Below the pieces are notes generated by a model. That model was not told the DNA's origin, did not search any database, and saw only the letters and a program-made list of their open reading frames with translations. A stretch of DNA of 9,591 nucleotides from Acidobacteriota bacterium (GTDB lineage: Bacteria > Acidobacteriota > Terriglobia > Acidiferrales > UBA7541). Position 1 is the first letter of the stretch. Each line of letters begins with the position of its first letter. The stretch is taken from positions 1 through 9,591 of the forward strand of contig QHYO01000144.1 of assembly GCA_003224135.1 (NCBI GenBank), written 5' to 3'. Below, piece after piece: positions 1 to 7,572 of the stretch. The position numbers and the translations under genes were made by a program.

Positions 1-126
1 GGCCTCCGTGTGTGTGAAGTAGGAGCAAGAAATTTCGGTGCTGTGGAAAAGTAACAAGAAGGGTATCGAGTGTCAACGTCAAACGAGACATAAACAAGAA
101 TTTAATCTGGAGCGGAGAAGAGAAGT

Positions 127-660
127 TCAATCCTTCTCGACATGCTGAATCAGTTTTCCAAGCGGTTTACAGATCGCGAGAAGTTTTCCGAGATCATCGG
201 AGGTGAAATCGGGTCCGGCCTCGGCAACCGTCGGTGCTTTCCGGCTGATTTGAATTACGCCAATCACTTTTCCATCAGCAAGAATCGGAGCGCTGATAAT
301 TTTCTGAATCGCCGACGCCGTCAGCGACTCGGCCTTGATGCCTTCAAAAACGCTTGCGTGACGAACTGTGGAGAAATTGTTCGCGATGTCTGGCCGGCTT
401 TCGCGCACCGTGCGCGCCGCCAGTGCTGAAGTGCTGGACAACGGAATCTGGCCAACGTTACGCAGCGCTTCCGGCACCAGGAAATAGAGATGACGCCAGC
501 GTTCGGATATTGCGAGGATCGCGACCTCGTCCGATTTGACGTGAAGATTTTTGGCAATTCGCTCGGCAAGCACTGGAATGGAGAGCTGATGGTTGGCCGC
601 ATCTCCAGATTTGAGGCTATTGGCGAGAAGTTCGAATTCGGCAGCGAGACTTTTGCTCAT
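127..660 (-). CDS. GAF-domain protein, small, function unknown
   Basis: A 177-residue soluble protein with no signal peptide or membrane segment. Residues ~25-170 read like a single GAF fold: an N-terminal helix (LAERIAKNL), then strands with EVAILAISERWRHLYFLVP, a middle segment SALAARTVRESRPDIANNF, and the typical C-terminal GAF strand pair ISAPILADGKVIGVIQISRK, followed by a long helix (DDLGKLLAICKPLGKLIQ). GAF domains bind small ligands or mediate dimerisation. Here there is no attached kinase, cyclase or HTH domain, so the ligand and role cannot be stated. The ATG at 660 is the first good start, but no clear Shine-Dalgarno sequence lies before it. It is divergent from the sdh operon, with 258 bp between the start codons. 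Family assignment is fairly sure, function unknown. Confidence 0.8.
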   Translation of the reverse strand: MSKSLAAEFELLANSLKSGDAANHQLSIPVLAERIAKNLHVKSDEVAILAISERWRHLYFLVPEALRNVGQIPLSSTSALAARTVRESRPDIANNFSTVRHASVFEGIKAESLTASAIQKIISAPILADGKVIGVIQISRKAPTVAEAGPDFTSDDLGKLLAICKPLGKLIQHVEKD

Positions 661-815
661 GGGCTGGTGAAGGGTGATCTCAACTTGAGGAGTGCGGCGA
701 GATTGCGCGCCGACGCCTGCTTACAAGTCTTAAGATAACAAAGGAAAGTCTCCGCCAAGCCCGAAATTGTTTACAGGTTTCGAGGATTTCAAATTCAAGA
801 ACGCGCGTCGTAATT

Positions 816-843
816 TTGCATCGTTGTGGCCAACTGCTATACT
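816..843 (+). promoter_or_regulatory. Probable sigma70-type promoter of the sdhCAB operon
   Basis: TTGCAT (816-821), a 16-bp spacer and TATACT (838-843), preceded by TGC, which gives an extended -10 (TGnTATACT). The expected start of transcription is near 850, leaving a ~69-nt 5' UTR before the sdhC ATG at 919. This placement also argues against the upstream in-frame ATG at 826, which would lie before the transcript. The remainder of the 661-918 intergenic region shows no other feature I can support; a promoter for the divergent GAF gene must lie there but is not distinct. The call is from inspection only. Confidence 0.6.
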
Positions 844-918
844 CGATGTGCTGCAAGCAAAATTATTCCCGCGGTGAACTTGGCAAGACCGGAGCGGAAA
901 ACCAGCAGCGGAGAGGGC

Positions 919-1572
919 ATGTCCGCAACAACAACCCGGCCTGACACGAGTTACCTCCTCAGAAAACTTCATTCGTTGAGCGGTTTAGTTCCCGTTGGCG
1001 CATTCCTGGCGGAACATTTCTGGTCGAACAGCGCTGCTCTGGTAAGTCCCGAAAAGTACAACGCGGTTTCGCAAGAGCTGCAAACAATTCCGTTCCGGCC
1101 ATTTGTGGAACTGTTCGTGATCGTTCTCCCGATTCTGTTTCACGGCGGCTACGGCGTGTATATTTGGCTGAGCGGGAAATCAAACCTATCGCAATATCCA
1201 TGGGTGAAGAACTGGCTGTACACGCTGCAGCGCTATACGGGACTGATTGCATTTGTATATATCGGATGGCATGTATACACCGAGCGCTGGTTGACGGAAG
1301 GACGATCGACCTACGACACAGTTTATACGGATTTGCAGAATCCCTGGTACCTGGCGTTTTTTGTAGTGGGGATCCTGGCGTCGTCGTTCCATTTGGGCGT
1401 TGGCGTTTGGAACTTTTTATGCAAGTGGGGACTGGCGGCGACGGTGCGGGCGCAACGCGCGGCTGGACAGCTTGGCGTTGTCGTGGGATTCACATTCAGT
1501 CTGGTTGGTATTCTAATCCTGATCAGTTTCCGTTTTGATTGGCATCCGTTTTCCTCGTACATAACCCGATGA
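919..1572 (+). CDS. sdhC: Succinate dehydrogenase cytochrome b558 subunit
   Basis: The 217-residue membrane anchor of succinate:quinone oxidoreductase (complex II). It holds heme b and the quinone site and carries electrons from SdhB to (mena)quinone. It matches the single-subunit, five-helix b558 family. The four candidate heme-ligand histidines are H33 (AEHFWSN), H75 (LFHGGYG), H118 (GWHVYTER) and H158 (SSFHLGVG). Their spacing (42, 43, 40) closely follows that of the di-heme Bacillus subtilis SdhC (28, 70, 113, 155), so a di-heme anchor is inferred. An N-terminal LRKLHSLSG motif is typical. I chose the ATG at 919 because GGAG (910-913) lies 5 nt before it and the putative promoter lies downstream of the alternative ATG at 826. 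The stop overlaps the sdhA start as ATGA (1569-1572), implying translational coupling. Confidence 0.93.
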   Translation: MSATTTRPDTSYLLRKLHSLSGLVPVGAFLAEHFWSNSAALVSPEKYNAVSQELQTIPFRPFVELFVIVLPILFHGGYGVYIWLSGKSNLSQYPWVKNWLYTLQRYTGLIAFVYIGWHVYTERWLTEGRSTYDTVYTDLQNPWYLAFFVVGILASSFHLGVGVWNFLCKWGLAATVRAQRAAGQLGVVVGFTFSLVGILILISFRFDWHPFSSYITR

Positions 1573-3289
1573 GACAGCCGAAAATTATCGTTGTGGGCGG
1601 AGGACTGGCTGGACTGATGGCCACGATTCGCGTCGCCGAAGCGGAAGTTCCGGTGGATTTATTTTCGCTTGTGCCCGTGAAGCGCTCGCATTCGGTCTGC
1701 GCGCAGGGTGGCATCAACGCCGCGATTTTCTGGCGAACCAGCCGCTCGTGAAGCGAATGTGCGAAGCGGCGCCAGGAATTATCGATTTGCTGGACCGCAT
1801 GGGCGTGATGTTCAACCGGACGCCTGAGGGATTGCTGGATTACCGAAGATTTGGCGGGACGCTTTATCACCGGACGGCGTTTGCAGGCGCGACAACGGGT
1901 CAACAACTGCTTTACGCGCTGGACGAGCAGGTGCGGCGGCACGAGTCCGAAGGCAAAGTGAGAAAGTACGAGGGCTTCACGTTTCTGTCGGCAGTTCTGG
2001 ATGACGGCGGCGTGTGCCGCGGAATTTGCGCCATGGATTTGCGCACGATGGAAGTACGGACGTTCGCGGCGGATGCGGTGATTTTCTGCACCGGCGGAAT
2101 TGGCGCGATATTTGGACGCTCGACGAATTCGGTTGTATGCACAGGTTCGGCGCAGTCAGCGCTGTTCCAGCAAGGAGTTGATTACGCGAACGGTGAATTC
2201 ATTCAGGTACATCCGACGGCGATTCCTGGTGAAGACAAACTGCGTTTGATGAGTGAATCGGCGCGCGGCGAAGGTGGGCGCGTCTGGGTTCCGAAAAAAG
2301 CGGGAGACACACGTCCGGCGAAAAGCATTCCCGAAAACGAGCGCTTTTATTTCCTCGAAGAGTGGTATCCGAAGTACGGAAATCTAGTTCCACGCGACAT
2401 TGCCACACGAGCGATCCACCGGATCGTTTACCAGGAACGGCTGGGCTTGAGCGGGCAGGCGGCGGTCTATCTCGACGTCACCCACCTTCCACGCGAGACG
2501 CTGGACCGAAAGCTCGAAGGCATTCTTGAAATTTACGAAAAGTTTCTGGGTGTCGATCCTCGCGAAGAGCCGATGAAGGTTTTTCCTGCGATGCACTACA
2601 CAATGGGCGGCATGTGGGTGAATGCTGAAGATCAGGCCACCAGCGTCCCCGGAATTTATGCCGCGGGTGAATGTGAGTATCAATATCACGGCGCAAATCG
2701 CCTGGGCGCGAATTCGCTCGTTTCATGCATTTTCGGTGGCGGAGTCGCAGGGCAAGCCGCCGCGAGACATGCCAAGAATCTCGAAAAGGGCGCGAACGCG
2801 GTTGAGTCCAGTGTTTTCGACCGGGAGCGGCAAAAGCAGGAAGCTTTAAATCAAGCGCTCATTTCACAAGACGGTAATGAAAACATCATGGCCATTTGGC
2901 GCGAACTTGGCGAAACGATGACTGAGCACGTGACCGTCACGCGTATCAATAAAAATCTAGAGACGGCGTATAGCAAGTTGCTGGAACTTGATCAGCGCTT
3001 TCGTAAAGTGAATTTGAGCGATCGCAGCGAGTGGTCTAATCAAACGCTGAACTTCGCACGCGAGTTGGGCAATATGTTGGTTTTGGCGCGTGTGGTCACC
3101 ATCGGCGCGCACGCCAGAAACGAATCGCGCGGCGCGCACTATAAACCGGATTTCCCGGAACGCGACGATGCGAACTGGCTGAAAACGACGCGGGCGAAAT
3201 GGATCAACGGCGAAATTCAGCTCAACTATGAAGCCGTGGACATTTCGCAAATTACGCCGCGGCCGCGGCGATACGACGCGGCAAAGTGA
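1569..3289 (+). pseudogene. sdhA: Succinate dehydrogenase flavoprotein subunit, frameshifted by an internal deletion
   Basis: The catalytic FAD subunit that oxidises succinate to fumarate. The N-terminal part (1569-1751) has the dinucleotide-binding GGGLAG (residues 10-15) and the covalent-FAD histidine in KRSHSVCAQGG (H41). It then reads INAA and runs out of frame to a TGA at 1749-1751. The family continues in another frame from GAT at 1724 (DFLANQPLVKRMCEAAPG) to 3289. It keeps FRRFGGTLYHRTAFAGATTG, EFIQVHPTAIPG, LMSESARGEGGRVW, AMHYTMGGMW, HGANRLGANSL and ESRGAHYKPDFPERD. Compared with the B. subtilis-type protein, the segment between INAA and DFLANQ (the NTKGEGDSPW...DDTVYGG stretch, 21 residues) is absent, about 64 nt, which causes the frameshift. 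With it restored the protein would be ~594 aa, close to the family length. All other motifs are intact, so the break is either very recent or an assembly/sequencing artefact. It is flanked by intact sdhC and sdhB, and as written it cannot make a full subunit. Confidence 0.9.
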
Positions 3290-3364
3290 CGACGCGACAA
3301 GCATCGTCATCCCGTGGAGTGGAGCGACGTGGGGTGGCAAGCCGCGTGTCGTAGCAGAGGACTC

Positions 3365-4117
3365 ATGAAACAACAAGTCATCGTGAAAGTGAAACGCCAG
3401 GTAAGCCCGCAGGGCTCTCCGTACTGGGAAGAATTCGTGTTGAAGTGGCGTCCTGCGATGAACGTGATTATCTGCTTGCGGGACATCGCCGAAAATCCGG
3501 TGACGCGGGATGGAAAGAAGACGACCCCGGTTTCCTACGATTCCAATTGTCTCGAAGAAGTCTGCGGCTCCTGCGCCATGCTGGTGAACGGCAAGGCCCG
3601 CATGGCGTGTTCTGCGTTGGTGGACAAACTGGAGCAGCCGATTCGGCTTGAGCCGATGTCGAAATTTCCCGTGATTCGCGATCTCGCCGTCGACCGGCAA
3701 TTCATGTTCGAAAGTTTGAAGCGCGTGAAGGCGTGGATTCCCATCGACGGCACCTATGACCTCGGTGAAGGTCCGCGTATGGCGCCCGAGACGCAGGAGA
3801 AAGCGTATCCGCTTTCTCGCTGCATTTCGTGTGGCAATTGCCTGGAAGTTTGTCCGCAGGTCACTGGAACGGAGCGGGGCGATTTTGTTGGCGCCGCGAT
3901 CATCAGCCAGGTTCGACTGTTCAACATGCATCCGACCGGCGCGATGCACGCCAGCGAACGAATCAGTGCATTGATGGAGCCAGGAGGCGTACAGGATTGC
4001 GCTAACGCACAGAATTGCGTGAAGGCGTGCCCGAAAGATATTCCGCTGACAGAATCAATTGCTGAAGTGAATCGTCAGGCCTGGAAACAGGCCATGCTTG
4101 GCTGGCTGATAGGGTAG
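3365..4117 (+). CDS. sdhB: Succinate dehydrogenase iron-sulfur subunit
   Basis: A 250-residue electron-transfer subunit of complex II, peripheral on the cytoplasmic face between SdhA and SdhC. All three cluster motifs are visible: [2Fe-2S] at C62, C67, C70 and C82 (NCLEEVCGSC...MAC), [4Fe-4S] at C153, C156, C159 and C163 (CISCGNCLEVCP), and [3Fe-4S] at C212, C218 and C222 (CANAQNCVKACP). The N-terminal ferredoxin fold and the C-terminal helical ferredoxin domain are in the usual order, and the length is normal for the family. I chose the ATG at 3365 because GAGG (3357-3360) lies just upstream; the longer in-frame extension from 3314 adds residues not expected for SdhB. It follows sdhA by 75 bp with no terminator, so it is third in the operon. 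The intact reading frame here makes decay of the whole operon less likely. Confidence 0.95.
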   Translation: MKQQVIVKVKRQVSPQGSPYWEEFVLKWRPAMNVIICLRDIAENPVTRDGKKTTPVSYDSNCLEEVCGSCAMLVNGKARMACSALVDKLEQPIRLEPMSKFPVIRDLAVDRQFMFESLKRVKAWIPIDGTYDLGEGPRMAPETQEKAYPLSRCISCGNCLEVCPQVTGTERGDFVGAAIISQVRLFNMHPTGAMHASERISALMEPGGVQDCANAQNCVKACPKDIPLTESIAEVNRQAWKQAMLGWLIG

Positions 4118-4186
4118 AATCTCCCCTCAACATTTTCGATTCGGTCAAACCTAAAAAGGGCTGCTGCATCGCCCAAGGAGTCACGA

Positions 4187-5410
4187 ATGCGCCGTTTCCG
4201 CGCCTGTCTGTGGTTTTGTTTCGTTGTGCTCTTAAGTTCACCGCTGGTTGCGCCCGCCGGAGGAGATGGAATTGCCGAACGCGCCAAGAAGCTTCACTTT
4301 TCCTCGATCGTCCTCGATACACATGACGACACCACACAGCGCTTTTTCTCCACGGACTTTGATATCGCCAAGCGCAACGCCGATGGAAGTATTGATATTC
4401 CGCGGATGCGCGAAGGCGGAATGAACGCGATTTTCTTTTCGATCTGGATCGATGGCCGGATCATGGGTCCGCCCGCGGTGCAGAAGGCGCTCGACCAGAT
4501 TGATGCCGTGCACGAAAATGTTCGCAGGAATTCAAAGGACATGGCGTTCTGCCGAACAGCCGATGATGTGCGGCGCGCGCACGCGCAGGGAAAAATTGCC
4601 GCATTGATGGGCGTCGAAGGCGGCCACATGATTGGGAACGACATTCGCGTCCTTCGAATCTTTGGCGATCTAGGCGTTCGCTACATGACGCTTTCGCATT
4701 TTTACAATGACGAATGGGCGGATTCATCCACCGACAAGCCGGCGCACAACGGCTTGACGGACTACGGCAAAGAGATCGTGCGCGAGATGAACCGCCAGGG
4801 AATCATGGTCGATATTTCGCACGTGTCCGATAAAACGTTCTACGACGCACTGGAAATCAGCAAAGCGCCGCTGATCGCATCGCATTCTTCGTGCCGCGCG
4901 CTTTGCAATCACGTTCGCGATATGTCGGATGACATGATCAAGGCGCTTGCTGCAAAGGGCGGCGTGATTCAAATCAATTACGAAATGAGCTTTATCGATC
5001 AGGCATACAAGGACGCGTCGGACAAGCTTTCCGGCGGGGTCGTGGCCATGATCGATCGTTTGAGGAAAGAGTGTGGCGACAACGAAGACTGCATGGGGAA
5101 AAAGATGGCCGAGATGCAAAAGCAGGCGGTTGCCGAGGGCAAACTGCCGCACGTCAGCTGGGAAAGAATCATCGATCACATCGATCACGCTGTGAAACTC
5201 GTAGGTTCGGACCACGTGGGTCTTGGCTCTGATTTCGACGGCGCCAGCATGCCGGAAGGCATGGAAGATGCGTCGAAGTTGCCGAAGATCACCGAAGCGC
5301 TGATGCGCAAGGGTTACTCCGATGACGACATACGAAAAATTCTCGGCGGCAATCTGCTGCGTGTGATGGAACAGAACGAAAAAGTAAGCCGGGAGATGCA
5401 AACGCAGTAA
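4187..5410 (+). CDS. Exported membrane-dipeptidase-type peptidase (M19), copy 1
   Basis: A 407-residue zinc dipeptidase of the renal dipeptidase/M19 family (TIM-barrel amidohydrolase fold), expected to hydrolyse dipeptides outside the cytoplasm. An N-terminal signal peptide is visible (RRFRACLW then a hydrophobic core to about residue 24). Zinc and substrate residues align by spacing with the human enzyme: H46 and D48 (DTHDDTT), E144 (GVEGGH), H212 (DISHVSDKT), H233 (SHSSCRAL, exactly 21 after H212 as in human H198/H219), with substrate-site H171 (TLSH) and R244, and D349 (GLGSDFDG). A CGDNEDC pair in a loop near residue 300 could form a disulfide. The start is supported by AAGGAG (4175-4180), 6 nt before the ATG. 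It lies 69 bp after sdhB with no clear terminator between, so co-transcription is possible but not shown. It is followed 14 bp later by a paralogue. The substrate is unknown; D-amino-acid dipeptides and dehydropeptides are known for the family. Confidence 0.9.
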   Translation: MRRFRACLWFCFVVLLSSPLVAPAGGDGIAERAKKLHFSSIVLDTHDDTTQRFFSTDFDIAKRNADGSIDIPRMREGGMNAIFFSIWIDGRIMGPPAVQKALDQIDAVHENVRRNSKDMAFCRTADDVRRAHAQGKIAALMGVEGGHMIGNDIRVLRIFGDLGVRYMTLSHFYNDEWADSSTDKPAHNGLTDYGKEIVREMNRQGIMVDISHVSDKTFYDALEISKAPLIASHSSCRALCNHVRDMSDDMIKALAAKGGVIQINYEMSFIDQAYKDASDKLSGGVVAMIDRLRKECGDNEDCMGKKMAEMQKQAVAEGKLPHVSWERIIDHIDHAVKLVGSDHVGLGSDFDGASMPEGMEDASKLPKITEALMRKGYSDDDIRKILGGNLLRVMEQNEKVSREMQTQ

Positions 5411-5424
5411 CAAATGAGCAACAA

Positions 5425-6633
5425 ATGAAAAACATAATGTCCATTGCGACGATGCGGGCAGCGGCTTGTATTCTTGGAGGTCTTGCAGTGGCAACGAGCT
5501 TGGCGGGCGACAGCATTTCAGAAAAGGCTGTGTCAGAAAAAGCGAAGAAGCTGCACTTTTCGTCAATCATCGTGGACACTCACGACGATACCACGCAACT
5601 GCTACTCGATCCAAAATTCGATTTGGGCGTGCGTCAAAACTCCGGCAGCATTGATATTCCACGCATGCGCGAAGGCGGATTGGGCGCGATTTTCTTTTCC
5701 ATCTGGATACCGAGCAAAGTGACGGGTCCAACCGCGGTTCAAAAAGCGCTGGACCAGATTGATGCTGTTCGCGAACAGGTGAGAAGGCACCCGAAGGAAC
5801 TTATGCTCGCGACGACCGCGGACCAGGTTCGTCAGGCGCGCCAGGACGAAAGAATCGCCGCGCTGATGGGCGTCGAAGCTGCGCTCGGCGTGCGCTATAT
5901 GACCCTTACGCACAGTGGGAATAATGAATGGGCCGATTCTTCGACGGACAAGGCGGTTCACAATGGACTAACCGATTTCGGAAAAGACGTCGTCCGCGAA
6001 ATGAATCGTCTCGGTGTGATGGTTGATATTTCCCACGTGAGCGACAAGACTTTTTACGATGCGCTGGAAGCGAGCAAAGCGCCGCTTTTTGCTTCGCATT
6101 CTTCCTGCCGCGCGATTTGCGATGCGCCACGCAACATGACCGACCAGATGATGAGAGATTTGGCGGCCAAGAGCGGCGTAGTGCAGATCAACTATCACGT
6201 TGGATTTCTGAGCCAGGAATTTCGCAATGCCGAAAAAGCTGATCCGAAGATCAACGAAGCCATCGCGCAGGAAGTGACCAAGCGGTGCGGCAGCGACGCC
6301 AACGAAGGCTGCATGTTGATTGAAGGCGATCGCGTCACGCGCGAGTACGTGGTGAAAGGTGTTTTGCCCCGTGTGGACTACACAAAGATCATCGAACACA
6401 TCGACCACGCAGTGAAGGTAGCGGGCATCGACCACGTCGGGCTAGGTTCCGATTTTGACGGCGCCAACATGCCGTACGGTATGGAAGACGCGACCATGCT
6501 GCCGAAGATTACCGAAGCGCTCCTGAATAAAGGCTATTCCGAAGGTGACGCGCGGAAAATTTTGGGCGAGAATACTCTGCGCCTGATGACGGATGTCGAA
6601 CGCGTGAGCCGCGAATTAAACTTGAAGAAGTAA
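5425..6633 (+). CDS. Exported M19 dipeptidase, copy 2, with a 15-residue internal deletion
   Basis: A 402-residue paralogue of the preceding gene, similar along its whole length but clearly diverged, with its own signal peptide (RAAACILGGLAVATSLAG). The catalytic set is retained: H53 and D55, E151, substrate-site H163 (TLTH), H204, H225 (again 21 apart) and D343 (GLGSDFDG). The oddity is at residues 151-155: GVEAALGVRYM replaces GVEGGHMIGNDIRVLRIFGDLGVRYM of copy 1. The GGH motif and the following helix, conserved in M19 enzymes, are missing (15 residues, 45 nt, frame kept), so the distance from E151 to H204 is 53 instead of 68. Whether it folds and works is uncertain. No good Shine-Dalgarno sequence precedes the ATG. 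It lies 14 bp after copy 1, and a 4-codon mini-ORF (5414-5428) overlaps the start, so translation may rely on coupling to copy 1. ATG 5437 is an alternative start. Confidence 0.85.
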   Translation: MKNIMSIATMRAAACILGGLAVATSLAGDSISEKAVSEKAKKLHFSSIIVDTHDDTTQLLLDPKFDLGVRQNSGSIDIPRMREGGLGAIFFSIWIPSKVTGPTAVQKALDQIDAVREQVRRHPKELMLATTADQVRQARQDERIAALMGVEAALGVRYMTLTHSGNNEWADSSTDKAVHNGLTDFGKDVVREMNRLGVMVDISHVSDKTFYDALEASKAPLFASHSSCRAICDAPRNMTDQMMRDLAAKSGVVQINYHVGFLSQEFRNAEKADPKINEAIAQEVTKRCGSDANEGCMLIEGDRVTREYVVKGVLPRVDYTKIIEHIDHAVKVAGIDHVGLGSDFDGANMPYGMEDATMLPKITEALLNKGYSEGDARKILGENTLRLMTDVERVSRELNLKK

Positions 6634-6662
6634 GATTGCATTGGCAACGACGGAGAGATGGA

Positions 6663-7484
6663 ATGAGACAGAGAGCCAGAGCGACTGCGTGGGCCGTGTT
6701 GCTGATGACCGCCGCGGTCGTATTGAACAGTTGCAAAAAGCAGAGCGAGCCTGCGCAATCCGCTGCGCCGGAACAACCAAAAGCCGAAGCCCCAGCGCAG
6801 CCATCGGCTGCCGCTCCGGCTCCGGCGGAAACCAAGCCTGAGCCGGCGGCCGCTGGGGGAAAAAAGGGCGCCGAACCTGCGCACAATTACGTCAAGGAAC
6901 TGCTTATTCCCGCGAAATTAAAGGAGAAAGCGCCGGAAACTTACAAAGTAAGATTCGATACCACCCGCGGCGAATTCGTCATCACGGTTACGCGCGCCTG
7001 GGCTCCGCTTGAAGCGGATCGTTTCTACAATCTCGTGAAACATCATTTCTACGACAACGCCGCTTTCTTCCGAGTGGTACCGAACTTTGTGGTGCAGTTC
7101 GGCATCAGCGCAAATCCTGCCGTGAGCGCTGCATGGCAGCACGTGGAAATGAAGGACGATCCTCCGTCGCAAACCAACAAGCGCGGTACCATCACGTTTG
7201 CTCAGACCGGAAGTCCGAATTCGCGCGGAACGCAAGTGTTCATCAACCTGAAAGACAATCCGCGCCTCGATCACATGGCACAAGGCTTTGCACCGTTTGG
7301 CATCGTTGACGGAAATGGCATGAATGTGGTCGAGATGATGTACGACGGCTACGGCGACAGCTCCGGGCCGGATCAGGATCAACTGGCAAAACAGGGCGAC
7401 CCGTATTTGCGCAAGGGCTGGCCTAAGCTGGATCACATCAAGTCGGCTACGCTGGTTGGAACTTCCGACTCCGTAAAACAATAA
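6663..7484 (+). CDS. Cyclophilin-type peptidyl-prolyl cis-trans isomerase, lipoprotein
   Basis: A 273-residue protein that should catalyse cis-trans isomerisation of X-Pro bonds in the cell envelope. The N-terminus is a lipoprotein signal ending in the lipobox LNSC (C24). A low-complexity Ala/Pro/Glu linker (about residues 27-75) follows, then a cyclophilin domain (about 85-265). Recognisable cyclophilin motifs are FFRVVPNFVVQFG (with the catalytic-type Arg), RGTITFAQTGSPNSRGTQVFIN and MAQGFAPFGIVDG. The usual GGD after the Q of FxxQGGD is replaced by FGISANP, a local change of unknown effect. I chose the ATG at 6663 because GGAG (6652-6655) lies 7 nt before it and gives a proper lipoprotein signal; a TTG 27 nt upstream is less likely. 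It follows dipeptidase copy 2 by 29 bp, so the three envelope proteins may form one transcription unit. Confidence 0.9.
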   Translation: MRQRARATAWAVLLMTAAVVLNSCKKQSEPAQSAAPEQPKAEAPAQPSAAAPAPAETKPEPAAAGGKKGAEPAHNYVKELLIPAKLKEKAPETYKVRFDTTRGEFVITVTRAWAPLEADRFYNLVKHHFYDNAAFFRVVPNFVVQFGISANPAVSAAWQHVEMKDDPPSQTNKRGTITFAQTGSPNSRGTQVFINLKDNPRLDHMAQGFAPFGIVDGNGMNVVEMMYDGYGDSSGPDQDQLAKQGDPYLRKGWPKLDHIKSATLVGTSDSVKQ

Positions 7485-7572
7485 GCTTGCGCGCGCGCCA
7501 AGATACACCGCGGCGTGCGCGAACCAACCGAACAAACACAGGTCGCGCCGCACAAAAACCTTTACCACTCTG

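Noticed and set aside
1..126. Possible gene end or RNA in the first 126 bases
   Set aside because: No open frame with family features, no RNA-gene structure and no terminator could be recognised.
826..918. Upstream ATG at 826 giving a 248-aa sdhC
   Set aside because: It overlaps the -10 region of the best promoter, has no Shine-Dalgarno sequence, and adds residues (Cys-rich, unlike the family) before the normal SdhC N-terminus.
2957..3949. 330-codon open frame on the minus strand
   Set aside because: It lies antisense to sdhA/sdhB, which carry clear family motifs; the His/Arg-rich product is typical of a shadow frame in GC-rich genes.
4724..5566. 280-codon open frame on the minus strand
   Set aside because: Antisense to the M19 dipeptidase genes, with no recognisable domain; a similar shadow appears opposite the paralogue.
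7485..7572. CG-alternating stretch as a terminator between cyclophilin and GT39 genes
   Set aside because: Only an imperfect CTTG...CAAG hairpin and no T-run follow.
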